From positions 1 through 64,000 of the forward strand of contig CANPGB010000002.1 in assembly GCA_947573485.1 (NCBI GenBank): a stretch of DNA of 64,000 nucleotides, written 5' to 3'. The translations under genes and the position numbers were made by a program. How positions within the stretch are numbered: the first letter of the stretch is position 1; every line of letters begins with the position of its first letter. Under the pieces are notes generated by a model. That model saw nothing but the letters and a program-made list of their open reading frames with translations, was not told where the DNA came from and ran no database searches. This document shows, piece by piece, positions 36,036-45,087 of this stretch. This DNA comes from an uncultured Porphyromonadaceae bacterium (GTDB lineage Bacteria; Bacteroidota; Bacteroidia; Bacteroidales; Muribaculaceae).

Positions 36036-37493
36036 TTACTGTATAGGCTTAAAGGTGAGGCGGTTCAGTGTGCCGCGCCAGATTTTGTCGGAGGTGTTGC
36101 CCTTGCTGTCTACGCCACCGAAGATGTAGATGTAGGGGCAATCCCACGATTCAACAGGAGTGGTCGCGCGCGAAGCTCCTACGGTTTTCCACACGAGCGA
36201 GCGCGAGGGTGTGAGCTCGCTGTCGAAAACATATGCCTGGGCGTCGCTGAAAGGCGCTATATAATCGGGGAGCTGGATGAGCGAAGAGCCCTCGTTCCAG
36301 GTCATACCGAAGTCAAAGGAGATGTAAGTTGTGGCGGAGTTGGCCTTGCCGTCGTTGCCGCCGAAAGCAAGGAGCACAGAGTGCTCGGTGGCGATATAGG
36401 CTGTGTTGATAGTGAAGGAGAAGAAGGGCACTACCGAAAGGCCGGTGAGGCCTGCAGGAAGATTGGTAGAGCTTATCTCAGCCCATGAGGTGCCGTCGAA
36501 AGCCCAGGTTGAATTGCAGAGGGTGCCGTCGGCGCGTGTGCCGCCTACCATTATAATCTGCGGGTTCGATGCCAGGGGATATTTTACGGTCAGGGGTTCT
36601 GATGTTCCTGACACGGGCATGCCTTCGGGGAAAGTTTTGCTTGCGCTTGCTGCGGGATATTCGACAATGGAATATGTAGAACCGCTGCGGTTGACGCCTA
36701 TCGCCCTATCTTCATAGCAGCCGTAGAGGTGTGTGGCAGCGACGCCTGTGGTGCTCCAGGTACGGCCGCCGTCGGTAGATTTGAAAATTTTTCCTCCTGC
36801 AAGAATGTAGAGAGTTTCGTTACCTGCGCGGAGCGACTTATAGTCAGCGCCTGCGGGGAGTGCGGGGGTGTATATTTCCCAGGGGCCTGAGGGAGTGGCA
36901 GCATGGGCAATTGCAGCCGATGAGCCCGACACGGTCAGGGTGTAGAGGCCGTCGGCAGCGCGCACGGTGTGCTGGTTAAATGAGCCCGGCACTGTGGTGG
37001 GGAGCTTGGCATAGGCTGTCTGCGCCCACATGAGAGAGTCGGAGACAAGTTTATGCACGTTCACTATAATCTCGTAGTCGAGCGAGGCAGTGCCCGAAGG
37101 CGATACCACGGTGAGCTTCACCGGTCCGTTGCTGAAGTCGATAGAGTCGGTGGAGTTTGTGAGATAGTTGTACACGGTGTCGGTGCCGTCGGCCCGCTTC
37201 ACAATGAGGTTAGCCGCCGAGACGGTTTCGAGGAACGAAATCTTAGGCACGAGCTTGGAGATGTCGGTGCCGTAAGGGAGCGAGTCGGCGTTGAAAATTT
37301 TACCTTGCTCAAGGTTTATGGAGAAGAAGACGGTGTCGAGATAAGCGAGGACGCTGTCGTCTTTAGAGAGGCTGAAAGATTTTACCGCGACGCTTGTCGA
37401 TGTAAGCTGAGCCGGTTCATAATCGGAGTTGCATCCGACAAATGCCGACGCGGCAAAGAAGGCCGCCAAGCTGAGGGCTGTTAGTTTCTTCAT
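36036..37493 (-). CDS. DUF6242 lipoprotein
   Basis: The 485-residue protein has a lipoprotein signal with lipobox FVGC (Cys20), then beta-rich sequence. The N-terminal portion (about 25-150) resembles Ig-like domains and the C-terminal portion (about 180-480) contains blade-like repeats (GGRTWSTTG, GSWAFDGTSWAE-type) compatible with a beta-propeller. It is known in Bacteroidales only as DUF6242. Thirty-three nucleotides separate it from DUF6089, so it may be the first gene of the uppS-bamA operon, driven by the perfect promoter at 37518-37549. Confidence 0.78.
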   Translation of the reverse strand: MKKLTALSLAAFFAASAFVGCNSDYEPAQLTSTSVAVKSFSLSKDDSVLAYLDTVFFSINLEQGKIFNADSLPYGTDISKLVPKISFLETVSAANLIVKRADGTDTVYNYLTNSTDSIDFSNGPVKLTVVSPSGTASLDYEIIVNVHKLVSDSLMWAQTAYAKLPTTVPGSFNQHTVRAADGLYTLTVSGSSAAIAHAATPSGPWEIYTPALPAGADYKSLRAGNETLYILAGGKIFKSTDGGRTWSTTGVAATHLYGCYEDRAIGVNRSGSTYSIVEYPAASASKTFPEGMPVSGTSEPLTVKYPLASNPQIIMVGGTRADGTLCNSTWAFDGTSWAEISSTNLPAGLTGLSVVPFFSFTINTAYIATEHSVLLAFGGNDGKANSATTYISFDFGMTWNEGSSLIQLPDYIAPFSDAQAYVFDSELTPSRSLVWKTVGASRATTPVESWDCPYIYIFGGVDSKGNTSDKIWRGTLNRLTFKPIQ

Positions 37494-37517
37494 TTGAGTT
37501 TACGATATTTCAAGATG

Positions 37518-37549
37518 CAAAATTATAACTTTGCGCCCAATAGGGCAAA
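37518..37549 (-). promoter_or_regulatory. Promoter of the DUF6242-DUF6089-uppS-bamA operon
   Basis: On the minus strand TTTG (plus 37546-37549), 20 nt and TAATTTTG (plus 37518-37525) match the consensus exactly, 24 nt before the DUF6242 start. Confidence 0.75.
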
Positions 37550-37626
37550 CTCTCGGGGCGAAAATAACAGGAAAGCGACGCATTTATATGTTTTTAACGC
37601 CGCAGCTGAGCTTCTGCCAATAAAAA

Positions 37627-38640
37627 TTAACGTGCCCGGCGGTTGCTGTAGGTATAAATCATATTACTTCCGGCGGCCTTTGCCGACACAGGCTCAGCCG
37701 TCAGCACGGGCGCCTCTGCCCTACCCCGGTCGGCAAGGTTGACCGGCGCGACTTCCACATAGGCCTCATCCCAAAGGCCTGCCGAGATAAAGCTGTTGAG
37801 CAAGGAGGGGCCACCTTCTACAAGGATAGAGCTTATGCCGTCGGCGGCGTAAAGGCGGCGGAGGGCATCGGCAAGTGGCTCATCACCGACCCTGATTGCA
37901 CGGTCGAGCAGTGGTGACGAAAGGCCGTCGAGGAGGCCATGGCGGTCGAAAACCACAGGGCGGGGATTATTACCTGCCACGCAACGCACATCGAGGCGGG
38001 GAGAATCGGCCAAAACGGTGCGGGCACCCACGGCTATGCCGTCGGCCATAGCGCGGCGGCGGTGTACTATCTGGCCTGTGATAGGTGTGGAGAAGCAATA
38101 GGCGTGCTCTCCGTCGCAGCGGCAGCAGTCCATATAGCCGTCGGCGCTGCAGGCCCATTTTAGGGTCACAAAGGGCCGACGAAGGGTCTGAGCGGTCATA
38201 AATGTCTTATTCAGCTCACGTGCCTCATCTTCGAGGAGCCCCTCTTCGACTTCTATCCCGGCCTCACGGAGCATGGCTATGCCACGCCCTGCCACTTTGG
38301 GATTCGGGTCGCCACATGCCACAACTACGCGCCTGAAGCCCGTTTCCACCAATAGTTTTGCGCACGGAGGCGTCTTGCCATAGTGCGAGCATGGTTCGAG
38401 TGTAACGTAGATTGTAGACCCGGAGAGCAAAACCTTGTCGGCTTCGGCAACCGAGCGCACTGCATTGACCTCGGCATGCGGTCCTCCGAAGCGCCTATGC
38501 CAGCCTTCGCCTATTATCCTGCCGTCGGGGGCAGTGATCACGGCGCCTACCATGGGGTTGGGCGATACATGCCCGGCACCCGCACGCGCGAGTTGGAGAG
38601 CGCGGCGCATCATGCGTATATCATTGTCAGAAAAACTCAT
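37627..38640 (-). CDS. ribD: Riboflavin biosynthesis protein RibD (deaminase/reductase)
   Basis: RibD performs two successive steps of riboflavin synthesis. The 337 residues hold an N-terminal zinc deaminase domain (about 1-145: H55 and E57 in PHAEVNAV, C84 and C93 in EPCSHYGKTPPC) and a C-terminal reductase domain with ILVEGGPSLLNSF. It starts inside the end of the upstream metallopeptidase gene (4-nt overlap). Other rib genes are not nearby. Confidence 0.94.
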   Translation of the reverse strand: MSFSDNDIRMMRRALQLARAGAGHVSPNPMVGAVITAPDGRIIGEGWHRRFGGPHAEVNAVRSVAEADKVLLSGSTIYVTLEPCSHYGKTPPCAKLLVETGFRRVVVACGDPNPKVAGRGIAMLREAGIEVEEGLLEDEARELNKTFMTAQTLRRPFVTLKWACSADGYMDCCRCDGEHAYCFSTPITGQIVHRRRAMADGIAVGARTVLADSPRLDVRCVAGNNPRPVVFDRHGLLDGLSSPLLDRAIRVGDEPLADALRRLYAADGISSILVEGGPSLLNSFISAGLWDEAYVEVAPVNLADRGRAEAPVLTAEPVSAKAAGSNMIYTYSNRRAR

Positions 38641-39512
38641 AGCTGCGAGTATGCGGGTGAGAAAGTATCGCCATAGTTGGGGTTACCAGTTTCGAGGCCT
38701 TTGCGGAGCCAACGCACACGCTGCTCCGAGCGGCCATGGTTGAAACTGTCGGGAATCTCCCGGCCATAGGCCTTGCGTTGGAGATAGTCGTCGCCGATTT
38801 TCGAGGCAGCGTTAATAGCCTTCTCGATATCGCCCTCTTCGAGAGAGTTAAACATCTGATTGTCAAGCGCAGCCCAGACGCCGGCGTAGAAGTCGGCCTG
38901 AAGCTCGAGGCGCACGCTAATCTTATTTGCCTCAGTCTCGCTGAGTTGCGACATTTTCTGATGAGCCTCCGAGAGGGTGCCCAAGAGGTACTGCACATGG
39001 TGGCCTACCTCATGGGCGATGACGTAGGCATAGGCAAAGTCGCCCGAAGCGCCTATCTGGCTCTGCATCTCCTTGAAGAAGTCGAGGTCGATATACACTG
39101 TGCGGTCGGCCGAGCAATAGAAGGGGCCCGTCTGCGAAGTCGCCTGCCCGCAGCCCGAGTTTACGGCACCGCTGAAAAACACCATTTTAGGGCATTCATA
39201 TTCGCCCCAGCCACGCTCCTGAAACTCACGCGTCCACACATCTTCGGTCCCGGCAAGCACCTGAGAGGCAAAGACGGCGAGGCGCTCGTCTTCTTCGGTG
39301 GGTTGGTAATCGCTTGAGGCATACTGCTGTTGAAGAGCGCCACTGCCCATGATATTTGAGAGAACATCGCCAATTCCGCCTCCCGAAAAAAGCGTTATAG
39401 CCGCAACGATAATCACACCGACGATTCCGCCGCCGATGCCCAACTTGCCACCGCTGCTCAGACCGCGGCGGTCTTCGATATTGCCGCTACGGCGGCGTCC
39501 GTCCATTCTCAT
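38637..39512 (-). CDS. YpfJ-type neutral zinc metallopeptidase
   Basis: The 291-residue protein belongs to the YpfJ/KPN_02809 family. A Gly-rich basic N-terminus precedes one transmembrane segment (about 26-43). The zinc motif HEVGHH has H167, E168 and H171, and a second motif ELQADFYAGVWA lies about 40 residues later. Substrates are unknown. It overlaps ribD by 4 nt and follows ssb by 12 nt. Confidence 0.88.
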   Translation of the reverse strand: MRMDGRRRSGNIEDRRGLSSGGKLGIGGGIVGVIIVAAITLFSGGGIGDVLSNIMGSGALQQQYASSDYQPTEEDERLAVFASQVLAGTEDVWTREFQERGWGEYECPKMVFFSGAVNSGCGQATSQTGPFYCSADRTVYIDLDFFKEMQSQIGASGDFAYAYVIAHEVGHHVQYLLGTLSEAHQKMSQLSETEANKISVRLELQADFYAGVWAALDNQMFNSLEEGDIEKAINAASKIGDDYLQRKAYGREIPDSFNHGRSEQRVRWLRKGLETGNPNYGDTFSPAYSQL

Positions 39513-39524
39513 AACAGTAGTCCT

Positions 39525-39857
39525 TTATTTTGGTAAGAGTTCAAAAGTATCAACGTATATCTCGGTGATATAGCGTTTTATGGCGTTGTGATCTTCCCAC
39601 GAGCGGGTGCGTATCTTGCCCTCGACAAGTAGTTTCGAGCCCTTGCGGATATATTTCTCGGCGAACTCGGCGGCGCGGCCCCACATTACGATGTTGTGCC
39701 ACTCAGTGAGTTCGGGAAGCTCTACTTCGTTGCCATCGGCACCACGTGCACGGCGCCTCTCGCTTGTAGCGAGGGGGAACTCGGCCACCTGGCTCGAATC
39801 TATCATGCGCATCTTGGGGTCACGCCCCACATTACCAAGTAAAATAGCTTTATTCAT
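39525..39857 (-). CDS. ssb: Short single-stranded DNA-binding protein without acidic tail
   Basis: The 110-residue protein is an SSB-type OB fold (NKAILLGNVGRDPKMR, WHNIVMWGRAAEFAEKYIRKGSKLLVEGKIRTRSW). It ends at the fold (DTFELLPK) and lacks the flexible linker and acidic tip that recruit repair and replication enzymes. It therefore is probably a secondary SSB, not the main replication protein. It sits between proC and the metallopeptidase gene in a packed series. Confidence 0.9.
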   Translation of the reverse strand: MNKAILLGNVGRDPKMRMIDSSQVAEFPLATSERRRARGADGNEVELPELTEWHNIVMWGRAAEFAEKYIRKGSKLLVEGKIRTRSWEDHNAIKRYITEIYVDTFELLPK

Positions 39858-39863
39858 AAGCGA

Positions 39864-40661
39864 TTATCTTGTGGCTGCGGCTTTAATACCGGCAATAACG
39901 GCTGCTGAGAAACCGTTAGCCTCCATTGTGTTGAGGCCACGGATAGTGAGGCCACCGGGAGTGGTAACGGCATCTACCAAGGCCTCGGGGTGAGAGCCCG
40001 TGGCATCGAGAATAGCGGCGGTGCCCGCAAGAGAGCCTGCGGCGAGTTTGCAGGCAAGCGAGGGAGAAAGCCCAAGCTCAACGCCGGCCTCTGTGGCTGC
40101 GCGAACATAGCGGAGTACGTTGGCTATACCGCACGACGAAATTGCCATGGCGGCGGGGAAGAGTTTCTCTTCAACAGAATAGGAAACGCCCGTGCCACTG
40201 AACAGCGCAAATATCAGAGTCTCGGTAGCTTCATCGCAACCGCAGGATGCAACGAGGTTGACCGATTCGCCGCATGTAGCGGCAATGTTCGGCAATACCC
40301 TTACAATACGCGGTTCGGCAATGTAGGGAGTGAGCCATTCGCCGAGTTGAGCCAAGGTAGGAGCGGCCGCACACGACACAACCACAGGGCGCGAGCTCTG
40401 CAGCGAGCCGCCCATTGCCTTGATGAGAGGCTCTACGGCGTGACCCTCGACACAGATAATAACAATATCGGCACCTTCGGTGGCCTCGGTAAGGTCGGTA
40501 GTGAGCATTTCGTAGCTGCTATCGGCCTTGAAAGCTTCGAGGCGAGCGGCGCTGCGGTTGTATATGCGCACCCGGCAAGCGCCCCCGACGAGTCCGCGGG
40601 CAACGGCACCGCCTATGTTTCCGGCGCCAAGAACTGCTATTGTGAGTGTTTTATCCGTCAT
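39864..40661 (-). CDS. proC: Pyrroline-5-carboxylate reductase
   Basis: ProC reduces pyrroline-5-carboxylate to proline with NAD(P)H. The 265-residue protein starts with the nucleotide-binding VLGAGNIGGAVARGL and ends with the family signature around DAVTTPGGLTIRGLNTMEANGFSAA. It lies 20 nt after the patatin gene and 6 nt before ssb. Confidence 0.94.
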   Translation of the reverse strand: MTDKTLTIAVLGAGNIGGAVARGLVGGACRVRIYNRSAARLEAFKADSSYEMLTTDLTEATEGADIVIICVEGHAVEPLIKAMGGSLQSSRPVVVSCAAAPTLAQLGEWLTPYIAEPRIVRVLPNIAATCGESVNLVASCGCDEATETLIFALFSGTGVSYSVEEKLFPAAMAISSCGIANVLRYVRAATEAGVELGLSPSLACKLAAGSLAGTAAILDATGSHPEALVDAVTTPGGLTIRGLNTMEANGFSAAVIAGIKAAATR

Positions 40662-40681
40662 ATGTTTCTAAACAATTTTTA

Positions 40682-43012
40682 TCATAAAAAAGATGGAGCG
40701 GGAATATAAATTCCGAACGTAAGACCAACGTTTACATGCCTTTGCGAGGTTGAATAGTTGCAGTAACCGCACAGCGAGGCAAAGGGAAGCTGGAAAACGA
40801 TGTCGAGCTCGCCGAAGAACTGCGTGGAACCGAACCAGGCTCCGCGGCGCACGCCGCCGTCGGGTGTCTCTACAAGGCTCCGTACGGGAGCGAATACGTG
40901 GGCACCGAGGCGTGCCGAGAGGCGGTCGTTATATTTATAAATGGGAGTGACACCGGCGGCAATGAAGTTGTCGGCGCGGAAAGCGGGGTCGAAAAAGTTA
41001 TTTGATGCAGGTGTGGGAGTATAAGCCGGTGCGGTGCTGACAGTTGAGTAATAGTCTTCGAGGAGCCTCCGGCTGCTGAGTGTGGCGCGACCTTCGACAC
41101 CGAGCGCCCAGTGTTTGGCCGGGGTGAAGAACTTGCGGCAGTTGAGGTCGAGCTGTCCCCATGAGATGTTTGCGTCACTTTTGCGGCGGAATCCGTCGGG
41201 GTTGAGTCTGTCGTAGCGCACCTTGCCGGTGAGGAAAGCCGCGCGGCCATACAGCTCGAGGCCCGAAGTTGGGTAATTGCGGTCGTTTAGCGTCGATGCC
41301 TCATAGAGCACAAAAGCCTGGCCGAGGTCGAGTTTAACGTTGTCGCGGCCCTCGATGTAGCTGGTCAGATTATCGCTCCTGAAGTAGGAGTTGTAAGTGC
41401 GACCGCCGCCAAGACCGGTCTCGAGTTCGCCAGTGCGCCCCGCCGCCATAGCCCACGACAACTTGCCGAAGTACTCGTGGCGTGTGACGAAGGTGGGTTC
41501 ATTATCACGGAAGAAGAGTTTCTCGTTCTCGTAATACTTTCGGCGCGACACCACGCCGAGGGCGCGGAAAGCCGAAGGTGTGGCGGTGGGGATATTCACC
41601 TGCCCGCGCACGACTCCGACGAGGTAACTCTGCCCTATCCATGCCTCTACACCTGCGCTTACCGAGCTGAAACTCAGCGAGGAGTAGCCTGCACGCACAT
41701 AGAGAAAACTGTTGTTGCTCGAAGTGATGAAGCCACCGAAGCCGAGGCCGAAGTTTTTCTTGACACGGGCGTCGAGGGTAAGCTCGAAGAGGTCGAGAGT
41801 ATCGTTTGAGAGCTTTGCCTGCGGAGTGAGGCTGCTAAGCTTGCCCGACGATACGGCACGGTAGAAAGCGAGGCGCGCATCGTCGATACCTATGGTATCC
41901 GTGTCTTTGCGCGGGTGGAAAAGGTGTGCGATATACTCGTTCTGTTGTGGAGTGCCTCCGGTTACGTTTACCGAATTGAAGCGCAGACGGGGCGTTGCAG
42001 CCTTGAAGGCGGCACGGCGCTCCTGCACCACCGAAGAATCGCGGCGAGCCGATACGCGTGTCTTTATAGAGTCCATCATCGCCATGGCGCGGTCGTAACC
42101 TATCCGGTAGATAGCCTGAGCTTGGTCGAAGTCGAGCAGACCAAATTCGTTGAGGTCGACCCGCAGCTTAATGCCTTTGTCGGCAGGCACATCGTAGCTC
42201 TGGGGCTGCATCACGAGCAGGTCGAGCTGGTCCATAAATGAATTAGGAGGGCCGTCGGAGGTCGAAGACACGTCTACGCCGAGCATGATAGCGGGGTTGA
42301 AGTCGCTCTCCATGACGTCGACGGGGAAGTTGTCGTAAATGCCGCCGTCATAGAGAATATCGTTGTCGATTTTCACGGCCTGGAAGACAAGCGGGAAACT
42401 CATCGAGGCTCTTATGGCATCGCCTACATTACCGCGCGAGAGCACCTGCTTGTGGCGGTCGGTGACATTGGAGGCCACGCAGCGGTAAGGCACGAAAAGG
42501 CGGTTGAAATCGGCATCGCACTGCGCGGTATAGGCGCTGAAGAGCTCCATAAAGCCGAATGCCATAGGGGTGGGAGCTATTAATGACTGAGGTGCGAAAA
42601 CCTTGCTCACACCGGTAGTGTCGGCGCCGCCGAGGTTCACCTCAAAAAACTGCGGGGTGGCCTGCGGACGCGAGAAATAATAGGTGAGCGCCGGGTCGTA
42701 GGAGCCGGTAGACATCGAGAGGAAATACTGCGACTCAAGGAGTTGCATCATCTCGTCGGGCGAGTAGCCGCAGGCATATAGACCACCGACAATGGCTCCC
42801 ATAGATGTTCCGGTAATGTAATCGACAGGGATTCCGTTCTCTTCGAGCGCCTTAATCACGCCGATATGGGCAATGCCTTTGGCACCGCCGCCACTGAGAA
42901 CGAGTCCTACCGACTGCGCCGCTCCCCGCGCCGCAGCGTGCGGCGCAAGGAGCACAGTCAGTAAAGAAAATAAAGAAAGAATGTAGCACTTTATAGCCCT
43001 CTTGGCTCGCAT
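40682..43012 (-). CDS. Patatin-like phospholipase fused to an Omp85-type barrel (PlpD type)
   Basis: The 776-residue protein has a signal peptide (about 1-28), a patatin domain and an outer-membrane barrel. The patatin part shows the oxyanion loop SGGGAKG, the nucleophile S70 in GTSMG, and D222 in YDGGIYDNFP. After about residue 340 a POTRA-like segment (RLRFNSVNVTGGTPQQNEYI) leads to a C-terminal Omp85-like beta-barrel ending LTFGIYIPAPSFL. The layout matches type Vd autotransporters such as PlpD, so a surface-exposed or periplasmic lipolytic role is likely. It leads the series proC-ssb-ypfJ-ribD. Confidence 0.88.
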   Translation of the reverse strand: MRAKRAIKCYILSLFSLLTVLLAPHAAARGAAQSVGLVLSGGGAKGIAHIGVIKALEENGIPVDYITGTSMGAIVGGLYACGYSPDEMMQLLESQYFLSMSTGSYDPALTYYFSRPQATPQFFEVNLGGADTTGVSKVFAPQSLIAPTPMAFGFMELFSAYTAQCDADFNRLFVPYRCVASNVTDRHKQVLSRGNVGDAIRASMSFPLVFQAVKIDNDILYDGGIYDNFPVDVMESDFNPAIMLGVDVSSTSDGPPNSFMDQLDLLVMQPQSYDVPADKGIKLRVDLNEFGLLDFDQAQAIYRIGYDRAMAMMDSIKTRVSARRDSSVVQERRAAFKAATPRLRFNSVNVTGGTPQQNEYIAHLFHPRKDTDTIGIDDARLAFYRAVSSGKLSSLTPQAKLSNDTLDLFELTLDARVKKNFGLGFGGFITSSNNSFLYVRAGYSSLSFSSVSAGVEAWIGQSYLVGVVRGQVNIPTATPSAFRALGVVSRRKYYENEKLFFRDNEPTFVTRHEYFGKLSWAMAAGRTGELETGLGGGRTYNSYFRSDNLTSYIEGRDNVKLDLGQAFVLYEASTLNDRNYPTSGLELYGRAAFLTGKVRYDRLNPDGFRRKSDANISWGQLDLNCRKFFTPAKHWALGVEGRATLSSRRLLEDYYSTVSTAPAYTPTPASNNFFDPAFRADNFIAAGVTPIYKYNDRLSARLGAHVFAPVRSLVETPDGGVRRGAWFGSTQFFGELDIVFQLPFASLCGYCNYSTSQRHVNVGLTFGIYIPAPSFL

Positions 43013-43085
43013 AGATGAATAGTTGAATCAGTTATGACTTTGCTTATTAACACAGAGGCGACGCCAAAAGTTCGCGCGCCGCATC

Positions 43086-44321
43086 TTAATTTTCTTTCGG
43101 AGCCTCGGTAATGAAGCTGTCCTTGAAGCCGAGGAAATAGAGCACTCCGTCGAGACCAATCGACGAAATCGACTGTCGGGCAGTGGCTTTAACCTTGGGT
43201 TTGGCGTGGAAAGCTATGCCGAGACCGGCGGTCGAAAGCATGGGGAGGTCGTTGGCGCCGTCTCCCACGGCAATTGTCTGGGCTATGTTTATGTTCTCTA
43301 CCTGCGCAATGATTTTGAGGAGCTCGGCTTTGCGTTTGCCGTCGACGATATCGCCGGTGTGGCGTCCGGTAAGCTTGCCGTCGACAATCTCGAGTTCGTT
43401 GGCGTATACATAGTCGAAGCCGAAGCGCTGCTTGAGGTAGTTGCCGAAGTAAGTGAAACCGCCCGAAAGGATTGCCGTCTTGTAGCCTGTGCGTTTGAGC
43501 ACCTGCATCATGCGCTCTACGCCCTCGGTCACGGGGAGGTGTTCGGCAATATCGCGCATCACGCTCTCGTCGAGGCCTTTGAGGAGCGCCACGCGGCGCT
43601 TGAAGCTCTCGGTGAAATCAATCTCGCCACGCATGGCGCTCTCGGTAATGGCGCGCACCTCGGCACCGACGCCGGCACGGTCGGCGAGCTCGTCGATAAC
43701 CTCGGTCTCGATGAGGGTTGAATCCATATCGAAGCATATCAGGCGGCGGCAGCGGCGGAACACGTTGTCTTCCTGGAGCGAGATGTCGAAGCTCTCCTCC
43801 TGCGACATCTGCAGGAAGCGCCCGCGCATTTCGTTAACATCCACGGGGTTGCCGCGGACAGAGAACTCCACGCACGACTTCGAGCGCGGCTCCTCGTCGG
43901 AACGCAGGGGCATACGGCCTGTGAGGCGCTGTATGCCGTCGATGTTAAGTTCCTGGCGGGCAATCTCTTCGGTAACGAGAGCTATGTGCTTTGCGGTGAG
44001 CTGTCGGCCGAGGATTGTTATAATCCAGCGGTTTTTGCCCTGGCGCGACACCCATGCCTCATAATCTTCGGCACTTACAGGCGAGAAACGTATTTTGACG
44101 TTCAGCTCGTAACACTTGAAGAGGAGGTCTTTCATAATGTCGCCCGACTTCTCGGGAGTTGTGCGGAAGAGTATACCGAGCGAGAGGGAGTGGTGGATGT
44201 CGGCCTGACCTATGTCGAGAATCTGAGCTTCGTGACGGGCGAGTATCTCGGTGAGCGCCGATGTTACTCCGGGGCGGTCGCTGCCGGTTATGTTGATAAG
44301 GATGAGTTCTATGTCAGTCAT
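43086..44321 (-). CDS. serB: Phosphoserine phosphatase SerB with ACT domains
   Basis: The 411-residue enzyme completes serine synthesis. Two ACT-like domains (about 4-90 and 98-185) precede the HAD phosphatase, whose nucleophile D198 and D200 lie in CFDMDSTLIETE; LSGGFTYF and AVGDGANDLPM are the later HAD motifs. The ATG at 44321 was chosen over an upstream TTG at 44342, which would overlap xth. It follows nadE and xth in one operon. Confidence 0.93.
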   Translation of the reverse strand: MTDIELILINITGSDRPGVTSALTEILARHEAQILDIGQADIHHSLSLGILFRTTPEKSGDIMKDLLFKCYELNVKIRFSPVSAEDYEAWVSRQGKNRWIITILGRQLTAKHIALVTEEIARQELNIDGIQRLTGRMPLRSDEEPRSKSCVEFSVRGNPVDVNEMRGRFLQMSQEESFDISLQEDNVFRRCRRLICFDMDSTLIETEVIDELADRAGVGAEVRAITESAMRGEIDFTESFKRRVALLKGLDESVMRDIAEHLPVTEGVERMMQVLKRTGYKTAILSGGFTYFGNYLKQRFGFDYVYANELEIVDGKLTGRHTGDIVDGKRKAELLKIIAQVENINIAQTIAVGDGANDLPMLSTAGLGIAFHAKPKVKATARQSISSIGLDGVLYFLGFKDSFITEAPKEN

Positions 44322-44334
44322 AATGCGATGATTA

Positions 44335-45087
44335 TTATTCAAGAATAATGCTTACGGGGCAATGGTCGGAGCCGGTGATGTCGGGGTGAATCTGCGCGTC
44401 TTTGAGGCGCGGGACGAGCCGTTCGGATACGAGGAAGTAATCGATGCGCCACCCCACGTTCTTCTCCCGGGCACGACCGCGGTAGCTCCACCAGGAGTAC
44501 GCCCCTGTCTTGCCGGGATTGAGGTAACGGAAGGTATCTACAAATCCCTCGCCGAGCAGACGGCTGAAGCAATCGCGCTCCTCATCGGTAAAACCGGCGT
44601 TGCGGCGGTTTGTCTTGGGGTTTGCGAGGTCGATTTCTTCGTGGGCAACGTTCATGTCGCCACATATTATCACAGGCTTTTCGGCGTCGAGCGATTTCAC
44701 GAAGGCGGCAAACTCGGCCTCCCAATCCATGCGGTAGTCGAGGCGTGCGAGCTCGTTCTGCGAGTTAGGTGTATAAACGGTAACGAGGAAAAAGTCGTCG
44801 TACTCAAGGGCCACTACCCTGCCCTCGGTATCGTGGCGTTCCACACCTATGGCATGACGCACGGAGAGGGGTTTGCGGCGGGTGAAGATAGCCGTGCCGG
44901 AGTAGCCTTTACGCTCGGCATAGCTCCAGTACGATTCGTAGCCGTCGAAAGCTATGTCGAGCTGCCCTTCCTGCAGTTTAATTTCCTGCAGGCAGAAAAA
45001 ATCGGCATCGAAACCGGCGAAAATGTCGGCAAAACCTTTGCCTACTACGGCGCGGAGGCCGTTTACATTCCAGGATATGAATTTCAT
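44335..45087 (-). CDS. xth: Exodeoxyribonuclease III
   Basis: The 250-residue enzyme is an ExoIII/ExoA-type AP endonuclease in base excision repair. Motifs are SWNVNGLRA, LQEIKLQ, GDMNVAHEEIDL, and the C-terminal GSDHCPVSI with the catalytic His. Its start overlaps the nadE stop by 4 nt (ATGA). Confidence 0.94.
   Translation of the reverse strand: MKFISWNVNGLRAVVGKGFADIFAGFDADFFCLQEIKLQEGQLDIAFDGYESYWSYAERKGYSGTAIFTRRKPLSVRHAIGVERHDTEGRVVALEYDDFFLVTVYTPNSQNELARLDYRMDWEAEFAAFVKSLDAEKPVIICGDMNVAHEEIDLANPKTNRRNAGFTDEERDCFSRLLGEGFVDTFRYLNPGKTGAYSWWSYRGRAREKNVGWRIDYFLVSERLVPRLKDAQIHPDITGSDHCPVSIILE

Noticed and set aside
37526-37533. Plus-strand TAACTTTG as a promoter
   Set aside because: No TTTG at the right distance, and transcription would run antisense into ribD.
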